Of a stretch of 33,509 nt of DNA, positions 1 through 7,000 are shown piece after piece. The stretch comes from Metabacillus rhizolycopersici (GTDB taxonomy: Bacteria > Bacillota > Bacilli > Bacillales > Bacillaceae), in the NCBI RefSeq assembly GCF_020075705.1, contig NZ_JAIQUM010000060.1, positions 1-33,509 of the forward strand, given 5' to 3'. Under the pieces are notes generated by a model, which made no database searches, was not told the origin of the DNA, and worked only from the letters and a program-made list of their open reading frames with translations. Each line of letters starts with the position of its first letter. Position 1 is the first letter of the stretch. The position numbers and the translations under genes were made by a program.

Positions 1-65
1 ACCTCTAAGCTTGAGTGAATCACAAAGAGGCGAAGGTGGGGGATAACTGCCCGTAAAAGCCCGAT

Positions 66-123
66 AAGTCTCGCTATCCATCAGTGGGGGATAAGGAAAA
101 CCCCCACTGATGGAAGTCTCGCT
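66..123. repeat. Inverted-repeat element, terminator-like
   Basis: A perfect 13-bp inverted repeat (78-90 with 101-113; arm CCATCAGTGGGGG) encloses the 10-nt loop ATAAGGAAAA. The decamer AAGTCTCGCT occurs directly on both sides (66-75 and 114-123). A related hairpin lies after araD (22263-22311), with the same GGGATAA(A/G)GAAAA core and the same GGAAGTCTCG right edge, so this looks like a dispersed element. The 60 bases before it contain a partly similar stretch (GGTGGGGGATAACTGCCC) that may be a decayed copy. It lacks a clean T-run, so a terminator role is only possible. Confidence 0.6.
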
Positions 124-170
124 TTATAACGACTATAATGTTTAATGGAACACTATTTGTTGAAATGTAA

Positions 171-206
171 GAACCATCTATCGTTGATCTGATAGATGGT
201 TCTTTT
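171..206 (+). terminator. Hairpin terminator
   Basis: A perfect 12-bp stem (GAACCATCTATC at 171-182 with GATAGATGGTTC at 191-202) has an 8-nt loop and is followed by TTTT. It most likely ends a plus-strand unit that begins left of the window. It could also serve the minus-strand gene ending at 284, although the T-run on that side is poor. Confidence 0.65.
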
Positions 207-283
207 CGGTGATGTTAGTGAAAAAATACAAAGAAATTATTCCAGCTGATTCGACGTTATTTGTAGTAGAGATTCTTTTACTG

Positions 284-742
284 CTAAGATAGCTGTAAAT
301 ATTCTTGTGTCTTCTCTGCCGCAAATTGAAACGCGTCAATCTCAGTAATACGCTCTTTATATGGTAATTTTTTATCCGATTCGAAATGATGCCTAAAATC
401 AGGATTGAGGTCCTGCATTACGTGACGAAATTCATGAAACAGAATTTCAATTAATGGGATATACTCATCAAAGACAAAAACGAAAATAATCCCTAAATCT
501 CTCCAATAAATAGCTGATTCAAATCGTAAATATTCTTCCTCTTCATCACCTAAGTCACTAATGATTTTATTTGCATCGAGTATCGAACAGAAAATAACAG
601 GGATAGTAAAGAGTGAGTCTAAGTGTTTAAAAATCGTATCGTATAAGGATTCAATGTCCCAAGAAAATTCATCATCTAATACATACCAATTTTTGTGCTG
701 CTGAAAAATAATTCGTTTTTCGAGAACTTGACTTAAATGCAT
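284..742 (-). CDS. Small HExxH (ImmA/IrrE-like) protein
   Basis: Predicted 152-residue soluble protein. The motif HEFRH (H103, E104, H107) is a zinc-peptidase HExxH site. About 27 residues later comes E134 in EIDAFQFAAE, the position and style of the third metal ligand of ImmA/IrrE-type peptidases (E..A..FA). The rest is not recognisable, and an acidic run (DEEEE) lies near residue 66. I chose the ATG at 742 because GGAGG sits 9 nt before it; an ATG 30 nt upstream has no comparable site. It stands alone, with no HTH regulator beside it as many ImmA genes have, so its target is unknown. The fold is inferred from the motif only. Confidence 0.7.
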   Translation of the reverse strand: MHLSQVLEKRIIFQQHKNWYVLDDEFSWDIESLYDTIFKHLDSLFTIPVIFCSILDANKIISDLGDEEEEYLRFESAIYWRDLGIIFVFVFDEYIPLIEILFHEFRHVMQDLNPDFRHHFESDKKLPYKERITEIDAFQFAAEKTQEYLQLS

Positions 743-998
743 GAATAACAACCTCCAATACATTTTCCTCAATAGTTCTTATAGGATATGCCCAAAAAGA
801 TTGTAATTATACATGTTTTTTAGGGTGTTTATCCATTTTTTTATTGCTTATGAATTTATAAAATTCTTGTAATGTGCTATTAAAATTGTACTAAATGGTA
901 AACAAATCATATAGGTAAAGTACAACCTTTTCTTTGTATGAACAAAATGACTATGATACATTGGAGGAAGTTTGTTTATGTGAAGGGAGATTCATTTA

Positions 999-2198
999 GT
1001 GGAATTGCGAAAGTCAAATGATAAGTCGAGATCATTATACATAGTTTTGCTTATTGCAGGGATTGTTCTTGTCGCGTTTAATTTAAGGCCGGCGATTACT
1101 TCATTAGGGCCATTAGTTGGGATGATCCAGGAAGATGTTGGACTGGCGCATTGGAGTGCGGGACTGTTAATGAGTCTACCATTACTCGCTTTTGCCATCA
1201 TGTCGCCGGTTGTACCGAAGCTTGCAAATCGTTTGACGAATGAGTTGCTGCTCGTAGTTGGTTTGTGTATTCTTTTAATCGGTATCGGGATTCGTTCCAT
1301 CTCAATGGTGTTTTTTCTTTTTACTGGAACATTATTCATAGGTATCGGAATAGCTGTTGGGAATGTTCTCTTACCAGCCATAGTAAAGGATAAATTCCCT
1401 AAGAAATTCAGTTTAATGACAAGTGTTTATTCAACCTCTATGGGCGTCGTTGCTTCGTTAGCATCGGGAGTAAGTGTTCCTTTAGCGAATGGTTTGAACC
1501 TTGGATGGCAAGGGGCTTTACTTGTATGGGGTGTCCCAACAGTTATGGCTATCTTAATTTGGGTTTATCTTCTCAAATATAATCAGGGAAATCAAACGGA
1601 AATCAAAAAGGGTCGTTCCGGTGATAACCAAATCTGGCGTTCACCCCTTGCTTGGCAAATAGCGATATTTATGGGATTTCAATCATTTTTATTTTATGTC
1701 ACGATCGCTTGGTTACCTGAAATCTTACATGATCATGGTTTAAGTATGGAGACAGCTGGCTGGTTGCTTTCCTTTGCGCAAATCATGGGATTACCGGCTA
1801 GTTTCTTCATTCCTGTCATCGCAGGACGGTTACGTTCTCAACTATGGCTTGCATTCGGGTTAGGTCTATGTTCAATCACTGGTTATGGAGGTTTACTCCT
1901 TGGCTCATCATATCCGATTTTGATTACAAGCATTATTTTAATTGGTATCGCATTGGGGGGATACTTTCCATTAGCTCTAAGCTATATAGGACTACGTGCT
2001 CGGAGTGCAAGACAAGCTGCAGAGTTATCGGGTATGGCACAATCAATCGGTTATATTCTCGCAGCAGTGGGGCCAATGTTTATTGGGTATTTGTATGATT
2101 TTGCTCATGTTTGGACAGTTCCACTTATGACAATGATCATCATATCTCTATTAGTTATGGTATTTGGTATGAGCTCCGGTCGAGATCAATATGTTTAA
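999..2198 (+). CDS. MFS transporter, CynX/NimT family
   Basis: A 399-residue integral membrane protein with about 12 hydrophobic segments and the usual MFS length. Near the N-terminus is NLRPAITSLGPL (residues ~28-39), a hallmark of the CynX/NimT branch (cyanate-type and 2-nitroimidazole transporters; YycB in B. subtilis). It probably exports or exchanges a small organic molecule; the substrate cannot be read from sequence. The start is GTG at 999 with GAAGGGAGA about 9 nt upstream. Just ahead lies a separate ribosome site followed by ATG-TGA (963-983), a start immediately followed by a stop. The gene is monocistronic: a strong terminator follows at 2332. Confidence 0.85.
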   Translation: MELRKSNDKSRSLYIVLLIAGIVLVAFNLRPAITSLGPLVGMIQEDVGLAHWSAGLLMSLPLLAFAIMSPVVPKLANRLTNELLLVVGLCILLIGIGIRSISMVFFLFTGTLFIGIGIAVGNVLLPAIVKDKFPKKFSLMTSVYSTSMGVVASLASGVSVPLANGLNLGWQGALLVWGVPTVMAILIWVYLLKYNQGNQTEIKKGRSGDNQIWRSPLAWQIAIFMGFQSFLFYVTIAWLPEILHDHGLSMETAGWLLSFAQIMGLPASFFIPVIAGRLRSQLWLAFGLGLCSITGYGGLLLGSSYPILITSIILIGIALGGYFPLALSYIGLRARSARQAAELSGMAQSIGYILAAVGPMFIGYLYDFAHVWTVPLMTMIIISLLVMVFGMSSGRDQYV

Positions 2199-2331
2199 TG
2201 GGCCAGCCTTGTTATCGTCGATTCAAATTTTTATCATCAAGGATACTGATTTGATTTTTGAATGAGCGGAGCAATGATTTTGCCCCGGTATTAGTGAAGT
2301 TACTACAAGTTAAAAAGAAAGTTCGTTATGA

Positions 2332-2363
2332 CTGACTCGATTTTGGGTCAGTTTTTTTCTTTT
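2332..2363 (+). terminator. Rho-independent terminator
   Basis: Stem CTGACTC (2332-2338) pairs with GGGTCAG (2345-2351) across a 6-nt loop and is followed by seven T, then C and more T. It ends the MFS transporter transcript. Confidence 0.85.
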
Positions 2364-2449
2364 TCTTATGTGTTCTACTAACATATAAATTTTCATTAGC
2401 TACATACTAAATGTATGAACTAAACCGAATAATAAAGGAGTATCGATAT

Positions 2450-3445
2450 ATGAAAAGAAAGCTGACTTGGCTGATTGTTATAGCAGGACTAATTCCTCCA
2501 ATGATTGCCCAGGCCCATGTAAAGTGGTTTGCCAGCGTTGAACCTGAAAAGGTCAACATTGAAGAGATATTATCACCGTTTTTCATTACGATATCAGTGC
2601 TGTGTGCAGTTATATTAGCTGTTTTGTCACAAGTAATGGGGAGGGTAATGGATATTCCATTTGCTTCTAAAATCGATTTGAAATTGGATAGTTTCCGAAA
2701 ATATTCTAGGCAATTGCTGAAATATGGGACAGCGGTTTCGTTTATTCTGCAAGTTTCGTATGGGACGATGTTTGCTCCTGAATTCACTATTCATAATACA
2801 TGGCAAAGAGTAGTGATGTGGATCATTATCATTTTTTTATTGATTCCACATCATATTGCAACTAAAATAGCAGCTTTGTTTATGTTAGGCTTGTTTATCC
2901 AAATATGGAGTGATTCAGGTTGGTTTCATATGCTTGACTATGGATTTTATTTAGCAATCATTGGTGTGTTATTAGTAGGTAAAACAAGGTTTGAAACAGT
3001 TGGCTTTCCGTTTTTATATTTAGGAACTGGATTAAGCTTATGCTGGGTTGCGGTAGAAAAATGGGTTTATCCGACGATGACAATTGATATCATCCATCAC
3101 CACCATGTTCCGACCTTTGGCTTTGAGGCGGGGATATTTGTCGTTCTATCGGCATTTATAGAATTTGTTGTAGGATATCTTTTAGTCGTGGGAATCTTAA
3201 ATCGCGTATTGGCTGTCGTTGTCACAATTCTTTTTATACTAACGACAATGATCTTTGGTTATACAGAGGTTGTAGGTCATGCGATGATTCATATTGTTTT
3301 GCTAATATTTATCATTGAAGGAGTATCATTTTATCATCCTCCGATTAAAATACATAAGACCAGAATGGATCAAATGATATTTGTTTCGTTGAATTTTTTA
3401 TTCGTTTTAAGTACGTTTTTACTTATTTATTATCGATTTGCATAA
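2450..3445 (+). CDS. DoxX-like multi-pass membrane protein
   Basis: Predicted 331 residues. It opens with a signal-like segment (MKRKLTWLIVIAGLIPPMIA) directly followed by AHVKWF, an opening seen in DoxX-related membrane proteins, and then has about eight further hydrophobic segments. A His-rich loop (IIHHHHVPTFGF, about two thirds along) and a later EVVGHAMIH segment could bind metal or a quinone-like ligand. That is inference; DoxX-type proteins are linked to redox or membrane oxidoreductase functions, but no reaction is established here. I chose the ATG at 2450 because AAAGGAG ends 9 nt before it; an in-frame ATG at 2411 has no such site. The gene stands alone between terminators. Confidence 0.7.
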   Translation: MKRKLTWLIVIAGLIPPMIAQAHVKWFASVEPEKVNIEEILSPFFITISVLCAVILAVLSQVMGRVMDIPFASKIDLKLDSFRKYSRQLLKYGTAVSFILQVSYGTMFAPEFTIHNTWQRVVMWIIIIFLLIPHHIATKIAALFMLGLFIQIWSDSGWFHMLDYGFYLAIIGVLLVGKTRFETVGFPFLYLGTGLSLCWVAVEKWVYPTMTIDIIHHHHVPTFGFEAGIFVVLSAFIEFVVGYLLVVGILNRVLAVVVTILFILTTMIFGYTEVVGHAMIHIVLLIFIIEGVSFYHPPIKIHKTRMDQMIFVSLNFLFVLSTFLLIYYRFA

Positions 3446-3556
3446 AAATTAATTTATGACTCAAAAAGGAAATTAGTAGGTGATACTATCGTTTGCTGCC
3501 ATGACTCTAAAAACTAGACAAGATCACATCTAACTTCAAATAATCTGAACACAATC

Positions 3557-3593
3557 AAAGACCTATTCCGGTTTTTAACTGGAATAAGTCTTT
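3557..3593. terminator. Hairpin between converging genes
   Basis: Thirteen-base arms (AAAGACCTATTCC at 3557-3569, GGAATAAGTCTTT at 3581-3593) pair with a single mismatch around an 11-nt loop. It lies between the plus-strand DoxX-like gene and the minus-strand XRE remnant, whose stop codon (3575-3577) falls in the loop. There is no clear T-run on either side, so termination is plausible, not certain. Confidence 0.45.
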
Positions 3594-3754
3594 GGTGACG
3601 ATGTGAGCCAATCCTTATCTTCTATAGTGACATCTGTTAAAAATCTATAAGGTTCAATGTCTAGTATTTCAGCAATTTCATACAATCTCTCTATACTACA
3701 AGGTGTTTTATTATTTTCTATTTTTGATAAGTAATTTCTAGTTATATTTATTTT
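3575..3754 (-). pseudogene. Truncated XRE-family HTH regulator
   Basis: Reading the minus strand from 3754 to the stop at 3575-3577 gives about 59 codons: NITRNYLSKIENNKTP, then SIERLYEIAEILDIEPYRF. This is the second half of a Cro/C1-type helix-turn-helix (recognition helix YLSKIE, then the helix-4 L..IA..L pattern) with a short tail. The first helices and the start codon are absent, and a TAG lies immediately upstream (3755-3757). It begins only ~17 bp after the stop of the DUF1385-like gene, so the missing 5' part was probably lost when that gene arrived or by a local deletion. No function is expected. Confidence 0.65.
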
Positions 3755-3770
3755 CTATATAAGTAAACTT

Positions 3771-4487
3771 TTACTTTGACTCTAACTTAATCAATTTGTT
3801 CAAAGTTTTTGTAGCAAGATATAAATGTTTGTCTTTTGGTTTTGAAGTGTATAACGGAATTTGAAAAAATGCCAGTATCTTATGAATAATAGCAAATCTT
3901 TTTTTATGATCATCGAGGAAGTCGATAATTTCATGACTTAAAGAATAAGCTAAAAAATACATTAGTAAAAAATCAAAGTTAAAAATCATTCCTATAATCA
4001 TAATAAAATTCCTAACTGTTGCAAAATTAGTACTACATAGAGAATGATATCTACTTTGTTTGCTTAAGTTTTCTATTGTCAACTTAAAACTATTTTCATA
4101 TGCGTTAATCGCCATGTGTTCTGCTGAATGGTATTTTCCTATTTCGGTTAATTTAGTATGCAAAATTGAAATTAAGTATGAAAGAAAATAAAGAAAATAG
4201 ATGTAATGAACAGGATATACATCAAAAATAACTAGACATAAATATAATGATAAAAGGATCATTGTTGAACCAGTAAGTATTTCTGTAAGTCCTCTTAAAA
4301 ATTTTATTTCTTCCATTTTATCTTCTATTTTTTCAAAAAGATTAAATTCATTCCATTTCTTTTCTTCATATTCCTCAACTTTAAATTTAACCTTACCATT
4401 TTTGTAATAACCTTCAACTTCGAATATATCACCTTCAAACGTCATTCCATTTTTATCGGCTGTACCTTCAAGATCAATATATTCCAT
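3771..4487 (-). CDS. Divergent DUF1385 (YqhQ-like) membrane protein
   Basis: Predicted 238 residues. Residues 119-131 read YHSAEHMAINAYE, followed by LTIENLSKQSRYHSLCSTNF. This matches the core of DUF1385 proteins such as B. subtilis YqhQ (YHGAEHK.I.AYE ... LT.EN....SR.HPRCGT.F), though the normally conserved glycine and the HPRCG residues are changed. Hydrophobic segments flank the core (~69-110 and ~158-185). The first ~60 residues are a charged domain (acidic, with many K and E) that I do not recognise. I chose the ATG at 4487 because AAAGGA lies ~10 nt upstream; a TTG at 4523 is the alternative. The gene is markedly AT-rich and flanked by gene remnants, suggesting acquisition. DUF1385 has no settled biochemical role. 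Confidence 0.65.
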   Translation of the reverse strand: MEYIDLEGTADKNGMTFEGDIFEVEGYYKNGKVKFKVEEYEEKKWNEFNLFEKIEDKMEEIKFLRGLTEILTGSTMILLSLYLCLVIFDVYPVHYIYFLYFLSYLISILHTKLTEIGKYHSAEHMAINAYENSFKLTIENLSKQSRYHSLCSTNFATVRNFIMIIGMIFNFDFLLMYFLAYSLSHEIIDFLDDHKKRFAIIHKILAFFQIPLYTSKPKDKHLYLATKTLNKLIKLESK

Positions 4488-4561
4488 TACATGTTCATCC
4501 TTTATGAGATATTTCCAAATCAAACTAAAATTTTAATTAAACCTCACTAATCGCTTTGTAA

Positions 4562-4591
4562 CTAAATACATCCTCTTCTTTTTCTGGGCAT
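4562..4591 (-). other. Nine-codon ORF with good RBS (leader or relic)
   Basis: On the minus strand, GTGAGGAG is followed after 8 nt by ATG and the codons MPRKRRGCI, then TAG. It lies downstream of a good promoter (4620-4649) and 74 nt ahead of the DUF1385-like start. It may be a leader peptide for that gene, or the surviving start of a lost gene: many Y1-type REP-associated transposases open with MPRKRR-like residues. Nine codons cannot decide. Confidence 0.3.
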
Positions 4592-4619
4592 AGTAGATTC
4601 TCCTCACTTATTGTGTATT

Positions 4620-4649
4620 ATTCTACTTGCCCTTATTTTTATTGTCCAA
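4620..4649 (-). promoter_or_regulatory. SigmaA-type promoter, minus strand
   Basis: Read on the minus strand, TTGGAC (4649-4644) and TAGAAT (4625-4620) are separated by 18 nt. The likely start of transcription is near 4613, upstream of the nine-codon ORF and the DUF1385-like gene. No competing gene lies between. Confidence 0.5.
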
Positions 4650-4712
4650 CTAAGTGTATCCTATCCAGTTATATAATGCCTAGTAGTAATCTTCAAGAAT
4701 ATTCGAAGATAA

Positions 4713-5079
4713 GGGATTGGTTGGAAATACTACAAGAAACTTCCCCCACTAAATAAAGGTTATTTTTCAACTGAAACATATTTTAATTATGTCAACAGCA
4801 ATTGGAATAATTATAAAAGCGAGGAAATTGCAAACAATTATGATGGAAATATAAGGTATCATTTATTGGGCATTTCTATAGGGAAAAGAAAGAATGTAAA
4901 TGAAGCTGTTCATAATGCAGTTGTACTAGATGAAGTAGCCAAACTGGCATTCCATACATTTTCAGTTGAATCCACAAATAGATCTAATAGATCAATTTCT
5001 GCTTGATAAGCACTATTTAAGAAAACACGGCCCGGTTGCTTATTATGGGCAAAAGTAATCCCTTTTTAGTGAGTAGAGA
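4713..5079 (+). pseudogene. Chimeric relic ending in a copy of the araD 3' end
   Basis: From 4893 to 5079 the sequence matches 21971-22156, the end of intact araD and its downstream flank, with roughly 15 differences by hand alignment. The AraD residues [21 protein letters not shown] can be read; then one extra T in a T-run (4959-4962, four T against three) shifts the frame, and translation stops at 5004-5006. The same frame is open upstream to 4713, giving 97 codons in all, and encodes GYFSTETYFNYVNSNWNNYK and similar residues that are unrelated to AraD and unrecognised. The first three quarters of araD are missing. It looks like a displaced gene end fused to foreign sequence. Confidence 0.8.
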
Positions 5080-5285
5080 ATGAAGTTTTAAGTGAAATCA
5101 AATAGTTCTTTACTAAAATTTATGATAGTAAAAGAGTTAAATAATAGGCATAAGAAAGGGTCGAACTATTTATAGTTCGGCTATACTTAGAAGTGTGACC
5201 ATTAATTGGGAAGAATTTTGCTACTTTTCAAACTTCTATTATGGTATCTTAATATAGACAAATTTTATCAGGGGGAAAGACTGTC

Positions 5286-6314
5286 ATGTGTAACTTAGAC
5301 CTTCATGTGGATCAAGTTATTTCTTTTTTAAAAGAAAATGGAGGAAATCATGTATCTCATCTGATCTTCTTACAAGATAAAGAAGTTTATTGGGCCGGGC
5401 AGCAAAAAGTATTAATTATATATAAACGAATCGCTAATAAATTAGTAGTATTAGGTGATCCAATCGGTGAAGAATTATATATACAAGGAGCTATTAAAGA
5501 ATTTAATGAATATTGCGAAAGTAAAGGACTCAAACCGATATTCTACCAAATTAGCCCTCAATTCATGCAGTATTATCATGAAACAGGTTATAGATTCCTG
5601 AAGTTAGGAGAAGAAGGAATCGTGAATCTCCAAACCTTTTCTCTTGAAGGAAAACGTTGTGCAAAATTACGAACAAGATTTAATAAATTTGCTCGAAATT
5701 CCTATACATTTATTGTTGTCAAACCACCTTATTCTAAAGAACTTCTTTCAGAGATTAAATCTATTTCGGATTCGTGGTTAGGAAAAAAGAAGGAAAAAGG
5801 ATTTTCAGTTGTTTCTTTTAGTGAAGAATATATTTCTCGTTTCCCTATAGCCCTTTTATTTGATTCTGATAAGAACATTATTGCTTTTGCAACATTAGCA
5901 ACTGATTATAAAAAGACAATTAGCATTGACTTAATGAGAAAATCTTCTGATAGCCCTCATGGAACAATGGATGTTTTATTTATTCATATCTTTAAATGGG
6001 CAAAAGATAAAGATTATCAAACATGTAGTTTAGGAATGGCACCACTCTCAAATGTTGGAAATTGTAAATATTCGTTCATAAGTGAAAAACTTATTCGCAT
6101 GGTATATCTTCATGGAAATTCATTATATAATTTTAAAGGTCTTAGAGAATTTAAAAGTAAATTTGCTTGTACGTGGGAACCTAAGTATTTAGCTTCCAAA
6201 AAAACATTCCTGCCAGCTATATTTATACAATTGCTTTTACTAATCAATAGACAACCAACGCCTAAATATAAAGTTATAGGAAAAATTAAATACTTTTTTA
6301 ATAAAGCCGGGTAA
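5286..6314 (+). CDS. Stand-alone MprF-type aminoacyl-PG synthase domain (DUF2156)
   Basis: A 342-residue protein matching the C-terminal catalytic domain of MprF/LysX-type phosphatidylglycerol lysyltransferases. Signature stretches in order: VVLGDPIGE (~60), FYQISPQFMQYYHETGYRFLKLGEEGIVNL (~94-123, quoted in part), SDSWLGKKKEKGFSV (~160), DLMRKSSDSPHGTMDVLF (~218) and LGMAPLSNVG (~253). Family enzymes transfer an amino acid from aminoacyl-tRNA to phosphatidylglycerol, reducing the negative charge of the membrane. The long N-terminal flippase region of MprF is absent; only a short hydrophobic patch near the C-terminus (FLPAIFIQLLLLI) could attach it to the membrane. ATG at 5286 follows GGGGGAAAG. 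A palindrome, CGAACTATTTATAGTTCG (5162-5179), lies upstream. The amino-acid and lipid specificity is unknown. Confidence 0.85.
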   Translation: MCNLDLHVDQVISFLKENGGNHVSHLIFLQDKEVYWAGQQKVLIIYKRIANKLVVLGDPIGEELYIQGAIKEFNEYCESKGLKPIFYQISPQFMQYYHETGYRFLKLGEEGIVNLQTFSLEGKRCAKLRTRFNKFARNSYTFIVVKPPYSKELLSEIKSISDSWLGKKKEKGFSVVSFSEEYISRFPIALLFDSDKNIIAFATLATDYKKTISIDLMRKSSDSPHGTMDVLFIHIFKWAKDKDYQTCSLGMAPLSNVGNCKYSFISEKLIRMVYLHGNSLYNFKGLREFKSKFACTWEPKYLASKKTFLPAIFIQLLLLINRQPTPKYKVIGKIKYFFNKAG

Positions 6315-6356
6315 CATGAAGGGATTTTCGTACAAATAAGGACTAAGCATTCTATT

Positions 6357-6488
6357 TTTTAACTAATCACATAATATACATTATATTCACTAGTTACGGC
6401 AATATCTTATTTTAACTAGTCATATAATGTGTAAAGTAGGTTCTTATTTTAGTTGGATTACCCACTTTTAACTCAGCATATAACGTGT
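6357..6488 (+). repeat. Three degenerate direct repeats
   Basis: A 23-bp motif TTTTAACTnnnCAyATAAyrT occurs in the same orientation at 6357, 6410 and 6466, with periods of 53 and 56 bp. Units two and three also share a weaker tail ending in TACCCAC or AACCCCAC. They lie just after the DUF2156 gene in a stretch without genes (6315-7000). Their nature is unknown. Confidence 0.6.
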
Positions 6489-6590
6489 CGCAAGATTTTT
6501 ACTCTGCTAGCTGCGAAATAACCCCACTATGTACACTTCATTTTTTAGTGCTATGTGTAAAGTGACAATAAAGTTATTTAATTTTAAAAG

Positions 6591-6648
6591 ATCAAACAAG
6601 CATAACCCTGTTCTAAATTTAGGACGGGGTTATGCTTGTTTGATTTTT
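6591..6648 (+). terminator. 24-bp perfect-length hairpin with T-run
   Basis: Arms 6591-6614 (ATCAAACAAGCATAACCCTG then TTCT) and 6621-6644 pair over 24 positions, two of them G-U, around the loop AAATTT, and are followed by a T-run (6644-6648). The shape is that of a terminator, but no intact gene precedes it closely (the DUF2156 gene ends ~280 bp upstream). It is itself framed by an 11-bp inverted repeat (6540-6550 and 6668-6678). Confidence 0.6.
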
Positions 6649-6683
6649 GATGTAAGATACTTCACTACACTAAAAAATATAAC

Positions 6684-6771
6684 AATAAAGTCGTTTAAAA
6701 ATCTAAGTTTTATTCAACAATCTGGCCCGATTGTTGAATAGCATAATTGGCGTTTTTTAAACAACTTTATT
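6684..6771. repeat. Compound palindrome (nested inverted repeats)
   Basis: Outer arms 6684-6701 and 6754-6771 (AATAAAGTCGTTTAAAAA and its partner) pair over 18 bp with one mismatch. Inside, TATTCAACAATC (6711-6722) and GATTGTTGAATA (6729-6740) form a perfect 12-bp stem with loop TGGCCC. The whole 88 bp folds as one long hairpin with an internal loop. It may be a small non-autonomous element or the tip of a lost insertion sequence. Confidence 0.6.
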
Positions 6772-6832
6772 ATCATGAAACACTATGTTGCCACGGTTTT
6801 AAAAAGAAGGGGATACGTCCGTATTATTTAGT

Positions 6833-6955
6833 GTTCGTTTAAGTACACTTTTCCGAACGGATCTTTTATTTATAAAATCAATCAATTTTAACGTTCGTTA
6901 ATGTTTTAAATCATTTTCTGAACGTTCTAATTTTTGAATGTAGTTTTACGAACGT
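6833..6955. promoter_or_regulatory. Array of inverted CGAAC half-sites (res-like)
   Basis: Five copies of a CGAACG-type half-site lie directly upstream of the resolvase start: GTTCG at 6833 (inverted), CCGAACGG at 6853, ACGTTCGTT at 6891 (inverted), TGAACGTTC at 6919 and ACGAACGTT at 6948. They pair into three inverted sites of about 26, 33 and 31 bp, with a ~30-bp gap after the first and the last two abutting. This is the layout of a Tn3-family resolution site (I, II, III, then tnpR). LexA boxes (CGAAC-N4-GTTCG) were considered, but the spacing does not fit. Confidence 0.45.
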
Positions 6956-7000
6956 TTTTGATAGAATAATAGGAAAGAAGGTTTGAAAAGGAGTGAAAAA

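Noticed and set aside
992..1381. Open frame on the minus strand inside the MFS gene
   Set aside because: It lies wholly opposite a well-supported gene with membrane-protein codon pattern and has no ribosome site or family motif.
6529..6741. Seventy-codon plus-strand frame
   Set aside because: It spans the 24-bp hairpin and most of the compound palindrome; its residues are the translation of the palindromes, and there is no ribosome site.
6833..6960. LexA (SOS) boxes
   Set aside because: The CGAAC/GTTCG elements do not occur with the required 4-nt spacing; their pairing at 26-33 bp fits a resolution site better.
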